Positions 1 through 7,581 are shown, numbered from the stretch's first letter. The stretch is DNA of 24,611 nucleotides from Gammaproteobacteria bacterium (GCA_009885665.1 VFKI01000052.1:1-24611), one strand, 5' to 3'. Notes: generated by a model not told the origin, from the sequence alone. Numbers and translations are program-made.

Positions 1-885
1 GAGCCGCCACCGCGTTATTCTGAAGCGTCGTTGATTCATGCATTGGAAGAATATGGCATTGGTCGGCCGTCGACGTATGCTGCCATCATTTATACCTTGC
101 AGCATCGCGAATACGTCGTATTGGACAATAAGCGCTTTAAGCCAACAGATGTGGGTCGTATCGTCAATCGATTTTTGACGCAGCATTTTACCCGTTATGT
201 GGATTATGACTTTACGGCTAAATTGGAAGACAGCCTTGATGAAGTATCGCGTGGTGAAAAAGAATGGGTGCCGTTGCTAGCAGAATTTTGGCAACCGTTT
301 CATCATCAAGTGACGGATGTGATGGAGACGGTTAAGCGTAGTGATGTCACGCAAGAAATGTTGGATGAGAAGTGCCCGCAGTGTGAAAAACCTTTATCGG
401 TGCGGCTGGGCAAGCATAGCCGTTTTATTGGCTGTACCGCTTATCCTGATTGTAACTACACGCGCAGCTTAGATGATGCGGACAGTGGCGTGGCGGCGAG
501 TCTGGTAGACGGCCGCAGTTGCCCGACGTGTGCCAGCGCCTTGCAGTTACGGACTGGGCGATATGGAAAGTTTATTGGCTGTACGGCTTATCCGACTTGT
601 ACATTCATTGAGTCTCTCAATAAGCCGCAGGATACCGGTGTAGATTGTGCGGAGTGTCATCAAGGGCACATGTTGAAGCGCAAATCGCGCATGGGCAAAA
701 TCTTTTATTCGTGCGAACGTTATCCAGATTGCAAATATGCGTTATGGAATGAGCCAGTCGCGGAGACGTGTCCGAAATGTGCCTGGCCTTTATTGACGGT
801 AAAGGTAACTAAAAAGCGCGGTACGGAATTGGTGTGCCCACATAAACCATGTGATTTTGCCAAGGCGATGGAAGAAGTTGTCTGA
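1..885 (+). CDS. topA: DNA topoisomerase I, C-terminal part (5' end outside window)
   Basis: The reading frame is open from the first base, so the gene starts upstream; 294 codons are visible. The product relaxes negatively supercoiled DNA by single-strand passage. The visible part starts in the conserved type IA core segment with SLIHALEEYGIGRPSTYA at about residues 11-27, a signature of bacterial topoisomerase I. The active-site tyrosine lies upstream of the window. The C-terminal half holds successive zinc-ribbon modules with paired CPxC/CxxC and CTAYPxC-type cysteines (CPQC...GCTAYPDC, CPTC...GCTAYPTC, CAEC...SCERYPDC, CPKC...CPHKPC), as in E. coli TopA. It ends at a TGA about 25 bases before a rho-independent terminator. 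The identification is secure. Confidence 0.96.
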   Translation, partial: EPPPRYSEASLIHALEEYGIGRPSTYAAIIYTLQHREYVVLDNKRFKPTDVGRIVNRFLTQHFTRYVDYDFTAKLEDSLDEVSRGEKEWVPLLAEFWQPFHHQVTDVMETVKRSDVTQEMLDEKCPQCEKPLSVRLGKHSRFIGCTAYPDCNYTRSLDDADSGVAASLVDGRSCPTCASALQLRTGRYGKFIGCTAYPTCTFIESLNKPQDTGVDCAECHQGHMLKRKSRMGKIFYSCERYPDCKYALWNEPVAETCPKCAWPLLTVKVTKKRGTELVCPHKPCDFAKAMEEVV

Positions 886-910
886 TCGATAATATCTACG
901 ACAAAACATA

Positions 911-950
911 GGGCGGACTCAGTTTTAAGCGTCCGTTCTTTCTTTGTTTA
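911..950 (+). terminator. Rho-independent terminator of topA
   Basis: Bases 911-918 (GGGCGGAC) pair with 931-938 (GTCCGTTC), including two G-U pairs, around a 12-base loop, followed by a T-rich run (TTCTTTCTTTGTTT). It lies 25 bases after the topA stop codon. Confidence 0.7.
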
Positions 951-960
951 GGTTGCAGCT

Positions 961-1033
961 CAGCACCCTCACCCGCCAACCGGCTACGCCGGCTCTCACC
1001 CGTCAGCCGCAGGTCGACGGGTGAGGGGTGCTG
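961..1033. repeat. REP-like imperfect palindrome (CACCC-type)
   Basis: Outer arms CAGCACC-CTCACCCG (961-975) and CGGGTGAGGGGTGCTG (1018-1033) pair with one bulge. Inside are a perfect CCGGC-TAC-GCCGG hairpin (980-992) and a second perfect pair, CTCACCCGTC (995-1004) with GACGGGTGAG (1016-1025). CTCACCCG occurs twice as a direct repeat, so two alternative folds are possible. It lies between two converging transcription units. It resembles dispersed extragenic palindromes, but no second copy is present in this window. Confidence 0.6.
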
Positions 1034-1047
1034 TATTATTTAGGCAT

Positions 1048-1074
1048 AAAAAAAGGCGGTACCGAAGTACCGCC
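1048..1074 (-). terminator. Terminator of the minus-strand small RNA (UUCG tetraloop)
   Basis: On the minus strand, GGCGGTAC and GTACCGCC form a perfect 8-bp stem closed by a TTCG loop, followed at once by seven T. This is a textbook intrinsic terminator for leftward transcription. On the plus strand the T-run is missing, so it serves the minus strand. Confidence 0.85.
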
Positions 1075-1187
1075 AAATCTGAAATCAGGTGGCAATCCTT
1101 GCCGTCGATCATCCCTGAACACACAAAACTTAAAACGTGGAGTCGTTGCTCAAATCCTTTACTGCAGTGCAGTCAATCCATGACCAC
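1048..1187 (-). ncRNA. Candidate CsrB/RsmY/RsmZ-family small RNA that sequesters CsrA
   Basis: Read on the minus strand, this is a roughly 140-nt transcript with a promoter and a very strong terminator but no credible reading frame. GGA lies in the loop of several short hairpins: GTCA-TGGAT-TGAC (1184-1172), AAA-GGA-TTT (1160-1152), TCA-GGGA-TGA (1118-1109, core CAGGGATG) and GGCAA-GGA-TTGCC (1103-1091). CGTGG near the predicted 5' end pairs with CCACG (1140-1136), and ACTGCA-C-TGCAGT forms another helix. GGA in hairpin loops with flanking CA(A/G)GGAU(G/U) is the binding signature of CsrA/RsmA. Family RNAs are typically 100-350 nt and bind several CsrA dimers. The structure is seen by eye; the assignment is inferred, with no expression data. 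Confidence 0.72.
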
Positions 1188-1193
1188 GAAGAA

Positions 1194-1222
1194 AGTGTAG
1201 CGAAATACTTTTTGCATGTCTG
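1194..1222 (-). promoter_or_regulatory. Predicted sigma70 promoter of the small RNA
   Basis: On the minus strand, CAGACA (1222-1217, 4 of 6 to the -35 consensus) is followed by a 17-bp spacer and TACACT (1199-1194, 4 of 6 to the -10). This puts the start near 1187, at the base of the 5' CGTGG stem. Confidence 0.5.
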
Positions 1223-1327
1223 TGCATGTAAATGAAAAAAATGACCAGTGTTCACAGAGGGAAGGGCTGATTTTTTTATTTTTATTTATTATTCAATAGG
1301 TTGGTAAATTATAGCCATTAACAAGCC

Positions 1328-1342
1328 TTAAGGTTTCCTTAA
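1328..1342. promoter_or_regulatory. Perfect inverted repeat TTAAGG-TTT-CCTTAA, possible response-regulator site
   Basis: This 15-base perfect inverted repeat lies about 140-150 bp upstream of the predicted small-RNA start and about 100 bp upstream of the argS promoter. GacA/LetA-type upstream activating sites of Csr/Rsm RNAs have TAAG-N6-CTTA-like or AGAAATTTCT-like half-sites at roughly this distance. Here the TAAG...CTTA spacing is 5 rather than 6, so the match is suggestive only. Confidence 0.35.
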
Positions 1343-1438
1343 TGTTTCCGTTATTACGCACAAAAAACATAGTCAATATCGTAAGAATTGTTGGGCAACT
1401 GATGTAGGTGTCGTATATAAATTACTATTACGCAATGC

Positions 1439-1466
1439 TTGCAACTCTGCGTAGAGTCGCGATAAT
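1439..1466 (+). promoter_or_regulatory. Predicted promoter of argS
   Basis: TTGCAA (1439-1444) and GATAAT (1461-1466) are separated by 16 bp, placing the start near 1473 and leaving a leader of about 28 bases. The spacer contains an ACTCT-GCGT-AGAGT inverted repeat (1444-1457). Confidence 0.45.
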
Positions 1467-1500
1467 AAGGGGTCAGCACGTATATTAATGGGAGATTTTT

Positions 1501-3264
1501 ATGAGCAGGGCATACATAGAAGAATTATTGAAAACGGCGCTGCAGCAATTGGTGCATAATGGCACGCTCACGCTCGCATTACCCGAGCAAATTATGGTTG
1601 AGCCGACTAAAGACAAGCAACACGGCGATTTTGCGAGCAATATCGCCCTCATGCTCGCGAAGCCCGCGGCGCGTAAGCCGCGCGAAGTTGCACAATTCAT
1701 CGTCGATGCTTTGCCTGTTTCAGCGCAGATAGGCGAAGTCACGATTGCAGGTCCTGGCTTTATTAATTTTTTCTTGGCACCCGTGGCACGCTTGAGTGTG
1801 TTGATCGACATTCTGAAGACGGGCGCGCAATATGGACGCAGCCAGTACGGTGCGGGCAAAAAAGTCTTGGTGGAATTTGCCTCAGCCAATCCCAATGGTC
1901 CCATGCATGTTGGCCATGGTCGTCAGGGAGTGCATGGTTCGGTTGTTGCCGATTTGCTTACGGCAATTGGCTATGATGTGACGCGTGAATATTATGTTAA
2001 CGATGCTGGCCGACAAATGGATATTTTAGCGAGTAGTGTATGGATACGCTATCTTGTCATTGCGGGTGAAACACTTGAGTTGCCTGCTAATGCATATCGT
2101 GGCCAATATGTATTAGAAATGGCGCACGCTTTGTTTATGCAAAAAGGCGGTCATTACGTCGTGCCTGCTGTCGATATTTTGCTTGATTTGCCGCCTGATG
2201 CGCCGCAAGGGGGTGATAAAGAAGTTTTTATTGATGCTTTGATTGTCCGCATGAAGCAATTATTGGGCGAGGTGCGTTATAAAGCACTTTTTGACTTTGC
2301 CTTAGAGACGCAGCTTGCCGATATCCGTGCCGACCTCATTGCGACGCGTGTTGAATTTCAAAATTGGTTTTCTGAGCGTGTATTTACTGGGAGTGATGCA
2401 GTCGATAATGCTTTGCAAATGTTGACGGATAAGGGTTTTACGTATACGCAAGAAGGCGCTTTATGGTTTCGCGCCACGGCATTGGGTGATGAAAAAGATC
2501 GCGTTTTGTGTCGCAGTAATGGCGTACGCACGTATTTTGCTAATGATTTGGCTTACCATATCCATAAATTTCAGCGGGGTTTTGATTTTGCCATTGATAT
2601 TTTTGGCGCAGATCACCATGGATATTTGGCGCGGATGTTGGCGGGGCTTAATGCGGCCGGTATTGCCGCTGATCGGATTACATTTTTATTAGTTCAATTC
2701 GTCACCTTGTATCGCGGTACTGAACAAGTGCAGATGTCGACGCGCAGTGGTTCGTTCGTTACGCTACGTGAATTGCGCGAAGAAGTCGGTACCGATGCCA
2801 CGCGCTTTTTTTATTTAATGCGCAAAGCGAATCAGCATGTTGAGTTTGATCTTGAGTTGGCTAAGTCTCATTCAAATGATAATCCGGTTTATTATATTCA
2901 ATATGCTTATGCGCGTATTTGTAGTGTATTCCGTCAACTGGTAGAAAAAGGTTGGCAGTGGCAGGCACCTACGCTGGCGACTGACTGCCTCGGGTTGACG
3001 GAGGCGCATGAAGAGAAAGTGGTGGGCACGTTAGCACTATATCCTGATACGATTATGCATGCAGCGCTGCAGCATGAGCCACAAATTTTAACAAATTATC
3101 TACGAGAGCTCGCGATGGACTTCCATACGTATTACAATGCATGTGTATTCCTCGTGGATGACATGGCACTACGTAACGCACGCTTGGCATTGATTGCGGC
3201 TGTACGTCAAGTGCTTGCCAATGGATTGGGGGTTTTGAGCGTGACTACACCGGAAAGCATGTAA
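1501..3264 (+). CDS. argS: Arginyl-tRNA synthetase
   Basis: This class I aminoacyl-tRNA synthetase charges tRNA-Arg with arginine in the cytoplasm. Its 587 residues match the usual family length. The N-terminal additional domain precedes the catalytic core. The HIGH signature is seen as HVGH (residues 136-139) within ASANPNGPMHVGHGR, and the KMSKS-equivalent loop as QMSTR (411-415). The C-terminal third has the DALR-type anticodon-binding character (NPVYYIQYAYARICSVFRQL, then an FHTYYNACVF-type segment near the end). The ATG is preceded by GGGAG at good spacing. The stop abuts the ATG of the next gene, so the two are probably cotranscribed. The identification is secure. Confidence 0.97.
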   Translation: MSRAYIEELLKTALQQLVHNGTLTLALPEQIMVEPTKDKQHGDFASNIALMLAKPAARKPREVAQFIVDALPVSAQIGEVTIAGPGFINFFLAPVARLSVLIDILKTGAQYGRSQYGAGKKVLVEFASANPNGPMHVGHGRQGVHGSVVADLLTAIGYDVTREYYVNDAGRQMDILASSVWIRYLVIAGETLELPANAYRGQYVLEMAHALFMQKGGHYVVPAVDILLDLPPDAPQGGDKEVFIDALIVRMKQLLGEVRYKALFDFALETQLADIRADLIATRVEFQNWFSERVFTGSDAVDNALQMLTDKGFTYTQEGALWFRATALGDEKDRVLCRSNGVRTYFANDLAYHIHKFQRGFDFAIDIFGADHHGYLARMLAGLNAAGIAADRITFLLVQFVTLYRGTEQVQMSTRSGSFVTLRELREEVGTDATRFFYLMRKANQHVEFDLELAKSHSNDNPVYYIQYAYARICSVFRQLVEKGWQWQAPTLATDCLGLTEAHEEKVVGTLALYPDTIMHAALQHEPQILTNYLRELAMDFHTYYNACVFLVDDMALRNARLALIAAVRQVLANGLGVLSVTTPESM

Positions 3265-4143
3265 ATGTCAAAAGATTACAAGAATTTTTCACGTTCATCA
3301 CGTTCATCGCGTACAGTGCGTGACGAAGCGCAGGTGGCGTTTAGCGGGCGACGCGCTTGGTTGCTGAGTGCTTTTTTGATCGCCTTGGTGGCGGGCGGCG
3401 GTTTTTTCTGGCTGGAAATGTCGCCCGCAAAATCTGCAGCTTCTTCTCTATCGACTGTGTCTGTGGCATCACCTGCGTTGCTTGCATCAGCGTCGCCTAC
3501 TCGCGCGACATGGCGGACACATTTGCAAGCGATGTTTCATCGTATGCATGCGTCGCATGTCACGCCCAAGCTTGTTACGACAGCAGCGACCGCAAAGACG
3601 GATACGGCGATTCATTTTGATTTTTACAATACGTTATCTGAAATGCAGGCGCCCCCGCCATTAGACGCGAGTGCGCAAGCTGTGGTGCGACGGGGTGGAG
3701 GCACTGCGCCTGCTGCTACTGTTGCTGCTACTGTTGCTGCTACTGTTGCTGCTGCTACTACTGTTGCTGCTGCGCCTGCTGCTGCTGTTGTCGCGGCATC
3801 TGCACCGGTGGTTGTGCCGCCAGTTGTGCCAGTTGCGCCAGGCGCGACCGCGCTATCGGTAAAGCATCCGCTTGTGGCATCGCATGTTGCTTCAGCATCG
3901 CCTGTTCATGGCTATGTTTTGCAGCTCGGTGAATTTTCCACGGCTGTTGCCGCATCGCGAAATCGATTGTCGTTATTATTGTCTGGCATAGACAGCAAAA
4001 TTTTGCGTCAATCGCATCATGGTAAGATTGTTTATCGTATTCAACATGGCTCGTTTAGTAATAAAAAATCCGCTATGTTGGCGTCTGCGCGCTTGCGCCG
4101 TCAGGGTGTTGAGAGTGTCGTGAAGCGTGTAGCGGAAGGGTAG
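3265..4143 (+). CDS. SPOR-domain inner-membrane protein (FtsN-like)
   Basis: A 292-residue bitopic membrane protein. A short basic N-terminus precedes one membrane span at about residues 30-50 (AWLLSAFLIALVAGGGFFWL). A long Ala/Val/Pro-rich periplasmic linker follows. The C-terminal SPOR domain (about 214-290) has two characteristic repeats, YVLQLGEFSTAVAASRNRLSL and YRIQHGSFSNKKSAMLASARL. SPOR domains bind denuded septal peptidoglycan, so a role in division or envelope maintenance is likely. The gene starts directly after the argS stop with no gap; a SPOR gene after argS and near hslVU is a common gammaproteobacterial arrangement. The linker holds an in-frame 12-bp tandem repeat (3712-3747). 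Essential FtsN N-terminal motifs were not recognised, so ftsN is not assigned. Confidence 0.88.
   Translation: MSKDYKNFSRSSRSSRTVRDEAQVAFSGRRAWLLSAFLIALVAGGGFFWLEMSPAKSAASSLSTVSVASPALLASASPTRATWRTHLQAMFHRMHASHVTPKLVTTAATAKTDTAIHFDFYNTLSEMQAPPPLDASAQAVVRRGGGTAPAATVAATVAATVAAATTVAAAPAAAVVAASAPVVVPPVVPVAPGATALSVKHPLVASHVASASPVHGYVLQLGEFSTAVAASRNRLSLLLSGIDSKILRQSHHGKIVYRIQHGSFSNKKSAMLASARLRRQGVESVVKRVAEG
3712..3747 (+). repeat. 12-bp in-frame tandem repeat in the SPOR protein linker
   Basis: Three perfect copies of GCTGCTACTGTT encode Ala-Ala-Thr-Val three times. They are followed to about 3789 by degenerate GCT/ACT/GTT triplets. A 12-bp unit changes linker length without shifting the frame. Confidence 0.85.
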
Positions 4144-4155
4144 AGGGAGCGGGTT

Positions 4156-5472
4156 GTGTCAGCGCAGAATAACAATTATTCAAATAATGGCGTGGGTAAA
4201 GTGCGTGTCACGCCATTCAGTCATAATAAAGTGTGGCACAGATTGTTACCGCTATTGTTGCTGGTATTTATTGATTCATTCAGTTATTTTTTAATTATTC
4301 CGGTTTTGTTGCAACTTTTCTTTGATCCGCATTTTAATCTATTGCCGCACGATACCGCTTACGCCACGCGCAGTCTGTTAACCGGCATCACCTTATCGTT
4401 ATCCATGTTTACGTCTCTCATCATGGCACCCTTTATTGGCCGTTTATCGGATCGTATTGGCCGTAAAAAAACGTTGTTATTTTGTCTAGCAGCCATTCTT
4501 GCCGGATTTGTGTTGCCGATTGCGGGCATTGATAATCAAATGCTGTCATTGATTTTGTTGGGGCGTGTATTGAGTGGCTTGGGCTCTGTTAGTCAGCCTA
4601 TTGCGCAAGCGTGTGTGGCGGATCTTGCTAAACAAAAACAAAAATCATTTTTCTTGAGCTGGGTGGCGTTGATGATGACGTTGCCTATCATTGTAGGGCC
4701 GCTGGCGGGCGGCTATTTGTCAGATCATCATGTGATTGCTTGGTTTGGTTTGACAACGCCGTTTTATGCGGCCAGTGTTTTGAGTCTATTGAATCTTGTT
4801 CTATTGGCTTTCTTTTTCAAGGAAACACGTGTTGTTAATTCAACCCATGCGCATATGCCAGGTTTTTTCGATACACTATTGGGTTTAAAAAAAATCGCGC
4901 GGCATTATCATGTTGGCATGTATTTGCTGGTGTTTTTTTGCCTTGAGTTAGCGTGGAGTCAGTATTATCAATCTATCAGCTTATATCTTGCCGCGGTCAG
5001 TCATTATTCCGTACAAAAAATTTCGCTATTTAATGCGTATATGGGTTTAACGATGGCGGCGGGTTTATTGTTTATTTACCCTTGGTTATTGAAGCTTTTC
5101 AGTCTGATAAATCTCATGCGTTGTAGTGTCGGCTTGGTTCTGTTTGGGTTAATGGGCTGTAGCGTATTGCATACCGCGCAAGCGCAATGGATTTTTGTTA
5201 TTCCCGTCACGCTTTTTACCGCTGCGGCCTACACCAGTTTGTTGACGTTGATTTCTGATCGCGTTTCTGCAGAATTGCAGGGTTGGGTGTTGGGCTATAC
5301 CAGCACGCTATTATTTTTAGCGTGGACACTGACAGGTGTTGCCGCGGGATGGATGGCATCATGGCATGCCACGTTGCCACTTTATGTTGCGACGTTGATG
5401 ATGGTGATAGGGGCAATAGGTCTTTGCAGTCAATTTTTGGGTGGTAACATTAACGCGGAGCTTAAAGACTGA
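4156..5472 (+). CDS. Major facilitator superfamily transporter (drug-efflux-like)
   Basis: A 438-residue polytopic inner-membrane protein with about 12 hydrophobic segments. The MFS motif A is seen as GRLSDRIGRKK between the second and third spans. A GRVLSGLGSVSQPIAQACVAD segment and GPLAGGYLSDH follow, as in 12-TM antiporters of the Bcr/TetA type. The substrate cannot be read from sequence; proton-coupled export of a small molecule is the family default. The start is a GTG preceded by GAGGGAG. It begins 12 bases after the SPOR gene stop, so it probably shares that transcript. It sits between the SPOR gene and hslV, genes that are often adjacent elsewhere, so it may be an insertion in a conserved string. 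Confidence 0.88.
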   Translation: MSAQNNNYSNNGVGKVRVTPFSHNKVWHRLLPLLLLVFIDSFSYFLIIPVLLQLFFDPHFNLLPHDTAYATRSLLTGITLSLSMFTSLIMAPFIGRLSDRIGRKKTLLFCLAAILAGFVLPIAGIDNQMLSLILLGRVLSGLGSVSQPIAQACVADLAKQKQKSFFLSWVALMMTLPIIVGPLAGGYLSDHHVIAWFGLTTPFYAASVLSLLNLVLLAFFFKETRVVNSTHAHMPGFFDTLLGLKKIARHYHVGMYLLVFFCLELAWSQYYQSISLYLAAVSHYSVQKISLFNAYMGLTMAAGLLFIYPWLLKLFSLINLMRCSVGLVLFGLMGCSVLHTAQAQWIFVIPVTLFTAAAYTSLLTLISDRVSAELQGWVLGYTSTLLFLAWTLTGVAAGWMASWHATLPLYVATLMMVIGAIGLCSQFLGGNINAELKD

Positions 5473-5494
5473 GGTGTGGCGTGATAAGCACTGG

Positions 5495-5522
5495 TTGACT
5501 ATCCATAATTCGCCCTTATATA
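5495..5522 (+). promoter_or_regulatory. Candidate hslVU promoter with heat-shock-like features
   Basis: GTTGACT (5494-5500) is followed after 12 bases by CCCTTATAT (5513-5521). This resembles both a sigma70 promoter (TTGACT, 16 bp, TATATA at 5517-5522) and a relaxed sigma32 promoter (CTTGAAA, 13-15 bp, CCCATnT). hslVU is a classical heat-shock operon, which favours this reading. Confidence 0.45.
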
Positions 5523-5549
5523 TGCTACTTCAGACTTGAGGAGCATCCC

Positions 5550-6089
5550 GTGGAACAATATCGTGGCACCACCATTTTATCCGTACGTCGCAATGGCATG
5601 GTTGTTGTCGGTGGCGATGGCCAAGTCACGCAAGGCGCCATTGTTATGAAGGGCAATGCCCGTAAAGTGCGCCGTTTGTATAATGACCGCGTCGTGGCGG
5701 GTTTTGCCGGCGGCACAGCGGATGCATTTACTTTATTCGAGCGTTTCGAAGCTAAGCTTGAAACGCATCAGGGCAATCTCACGCGCGCTGCCGTTGAGAT
5801 GGCTAAAGATTGGCGCAGTGATCGCATGTTGCGGCGGCTTGAAGCCTTGTTGGCGGTGGCGGATAGCAAAACTTCGCTCATCATTACCGGTAACGGTGAT
5901 GTCATTGAGCCTGAAAATCATTTGATTGCGATTGGTTCAGGCGGTGCTTATGCACGTTCTGCGGCCACTGCATTATTGCAAAATACCGAATTAGATGCGC
6001 GCAGCATTGTGGAGAAATCGCTCGGCATTGCTGCTGACATTTGTATTTATACGAATACGCATTTCACTATTGAAACGCTGACTGAATAA
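5550..6089 (+). CDS. hslV: ATP-dependent protease proteolytic subunit HslV
   Basis: The peptidase of the HslVU (ClpYQ) protease: 179 residues, proteasome-beta-like fold, forming a double hexamer in the cytoplasm. The conserved TTILSVRR start of mature HslV follows a six-residue leader (MEQYRG), so Thr7 would be exposed by self-processing as the nucleophile. GGDGQVT, VMKGNARKVRRLY and ITGNGDV are family signatures. The GTG start is supported by GAGGAG about 7 bases upstream. hslU follows after 11 bases, and the pair should be cotranscribed. A short propeptide instead of Met-Thr is, as I recall, typical of the Legionella/Coxiella group. The identification is secure. Confidence 0.97.
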   Translation: MEQYRGTTILSVRRNGMVVVGGDGQVTQGAIVMKGNARKVRRLYNDRVVAGFAGGTADAFTLFERFEAKLETHQGNLTRAAVEMAKDWRSDRMLRRLEALLAVADSKTSLIITGNGDVIEPENHLIAIGSGGAYARSAATALLQNTELDARSIVEKSLGIAADICIYTNTHFTIETLTE

Positions 6090-6100
6090 GAGAAATTATT

Positions 6101-7438
6101 ATGTCTGATATGACACCGAAGCAAATTGTCCAAGAACTTGATCATCACATTGTCGGCCAGGCGGATGCCAAGCGCGCGGTCGCTATTGCGTTGCGTAATC
6201 GTTGGCGGCGTATGCAATTACCTGCTGAGCTAGCAGACGAAGTGATGCCGAAAAATATTTTAATGATAGGGCCCACCGGTGTCGGTAAAACCGAAATTGC
6301 GCGGCGGTTGGCTAAGCTGGCGGATGCGCCTTTTATTAAAGTCGAGGCCACTAAGTTTACTGAAGTGGGCTATGTGGGGCGTGACGTTGAATCAATTATC
6401 CGCGATTTAGTGGATATGTCAGTCAAAATGCTGCGCGAGCAAGAAATGATTGGCGCGCGGGTGGGTGCAGAAAATGCGGCAGAAGAACGGATTTTAAATA
6501 TTTTATTGCCTATGCCAGGCGTGAGTTTTGCAGGTGAACCGGGCAAGGAAGGCATGATCGATTCCACCACGCGTGAAACGTTTCGTCAGCGTTTGCGTGA
6601 GGGTGAATTGGATGACAAAGAAATTGAAGTTGAAGTGAATCGTGGTGCTGGCAGTGTTGAAATTATGGGGCCGCCGGGCATGGAAGAAATGACAGGTCAA
6701 TTGCAATCCATGTTTCAAAACATGGGATCTGAGCGTAAAAAAACACGTAAATTGAAGATTGCTGAAGCGCGTAAAATTTTATGTGATGAAGAAGCCGGTA
6801 AATTGATTGATGATGATGCGTTGAAGGCGCGTGCTTTAAAAAGCGTCGAACAAAATGGCATTGTATTTTTGGATGAATTGGATAAAGTCGCCAAGCGTTC
6901 GGAGCACGCGGGTGCGGATGTATCGCGTGAAGGTGTGCAGCGTGATTTGTTGCCTTTAATTGAGGGCTGCACTGTCACCACGCGTTATGGCATGATACGC
7001 ACGGATCATATTTTATTTATTGCGTCTGGCGCGTTTCATTTTGCTAAGCCTTCTGATTTAATCCCAGAATTGCAGGGGCGTTTACCGATCCGTGTCGAAT
7101 TGAAAGCGTTAAACGTTGATGACTTTGTCAGAATTTTGACAGAGCCGACCGCGTCACTGACTGAGCAATATGCCGCATTATTGCAAACAGAAGGCATGAG
7201 TTTGCAATTTGTGGCAGAGGGTGTGCGGCGCGTGGCGGAAGTTGCTTGGCAAGTGAATGAGCGGACTGAAAATATTGGTGCTAGACGTTTGCATACGATT
7301 ATGGAAAGGTTATTAGAAACGGTGTCATTTGAAGCCAATGATTTTGCGGGTCAGACGGTGGTGGTTGACGCAGGCTATGTTAACAAGCATTTGATGCATT
7401 TGGTGAAGGATGAAGATTTGAGCCGTTATATTTTATGA
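6101..7438 (+). CDS. hslU: ATP-dependent protease ATPase subunit HslU
   Basis: The AAA+ unfoldase that feeds substrates to HslV; 445 residues, full length. Walker A is GPTGVGKT (residues 57-64), the pore loop is GYVG (90-93) and Walker B is IVFLDELD (254-261). The inserted I domain (about 110-240) has an acidic stretch and the GSVEIMGPPGMEEM segment. The C-terminal tail EDLSRYIL is the conserved peptide that docks between HslV subunits, so the pair looks functional. The ATG is preceded by AGAGAAA. Downstream lies an R1 palindromic element rather than a simple terminator. Confidence 0.97.
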   Translation: MSDMTPKQIVQELDHHIVGQADAKRAVAIALRNRWRRMQLPAELADEVMPKNILMIGPTGVGKTEIARRLAKLADAPFIKVEATKFTEVGYVGRDVESIIRDLVDMSVKMLREQEMIGARVGAENAAEERILNILLPMPGVSFAGEPGKEGMIDSTTRETFRQRLREGELDDKEIEVEVNRGAGSVEIMGPPGMEEMTGQLQSMFQNMGSERKKTRKLKIAEARKILCDEEAGKLIDDDALKARALKSVEQNGIVFLDELDKVAKRSEHAGADVSREGVQRDLLPLIEGCTVTTRYGMIRTDHILFIASGAFHFAKPSDLIPELQGRLPIRVELKALNVDDFVRILTEPTASLTEQYAALLQTEGMSLQFVAEGVRRVAEVAWQVNERTENIGARRLHTIMERLLETVSFEANDFAGQTVVVDAGYVNKHLMHLVKDEDLSRYIL

Positions 7439-7440
7439 TG

Positions 7441-7581
7441 GTATCTGCTACAAAAGATAGGGTAGAAGAACTGAAGTACGCAGTACACTGCATTGACGAG
7501 CGTCAGAGGGGGAGAATAGCGCTCTCCCCCTCTGACAACTCCCCCATCGCTACCCATTACCCTAGTTTATGTAGGAGATAC
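7441..7581 (-). repeat. R1 palindromic element, copy 1 (complete)
   Basis: The element has imperfect terminal inverted repeats: GTATCTGCTACAAAAGATAG at 7441 and, read from 7581 on the minus strand, GTATCTCCTACATAAACTAG. A central perfect 14-bp hairpin stem, GTCAGAGGGGGAGA with TCTCCCCCTCTGAC, spans about 7502-7537. The minus strand from 7563 to 7441 is nearly identical to 18245-18364. It has no coding capacity and is a MITE-like non-autonomous element. Its right end includes the AGGAG used as ribosome binding site by the next gene. Confidence 0.85.

Noticed and set aside
3671..3862. A plus-strand poly-leucine frame inside the SPOR gene
   Set aside because: The leucine run is only the GCT repeat read in another frame.
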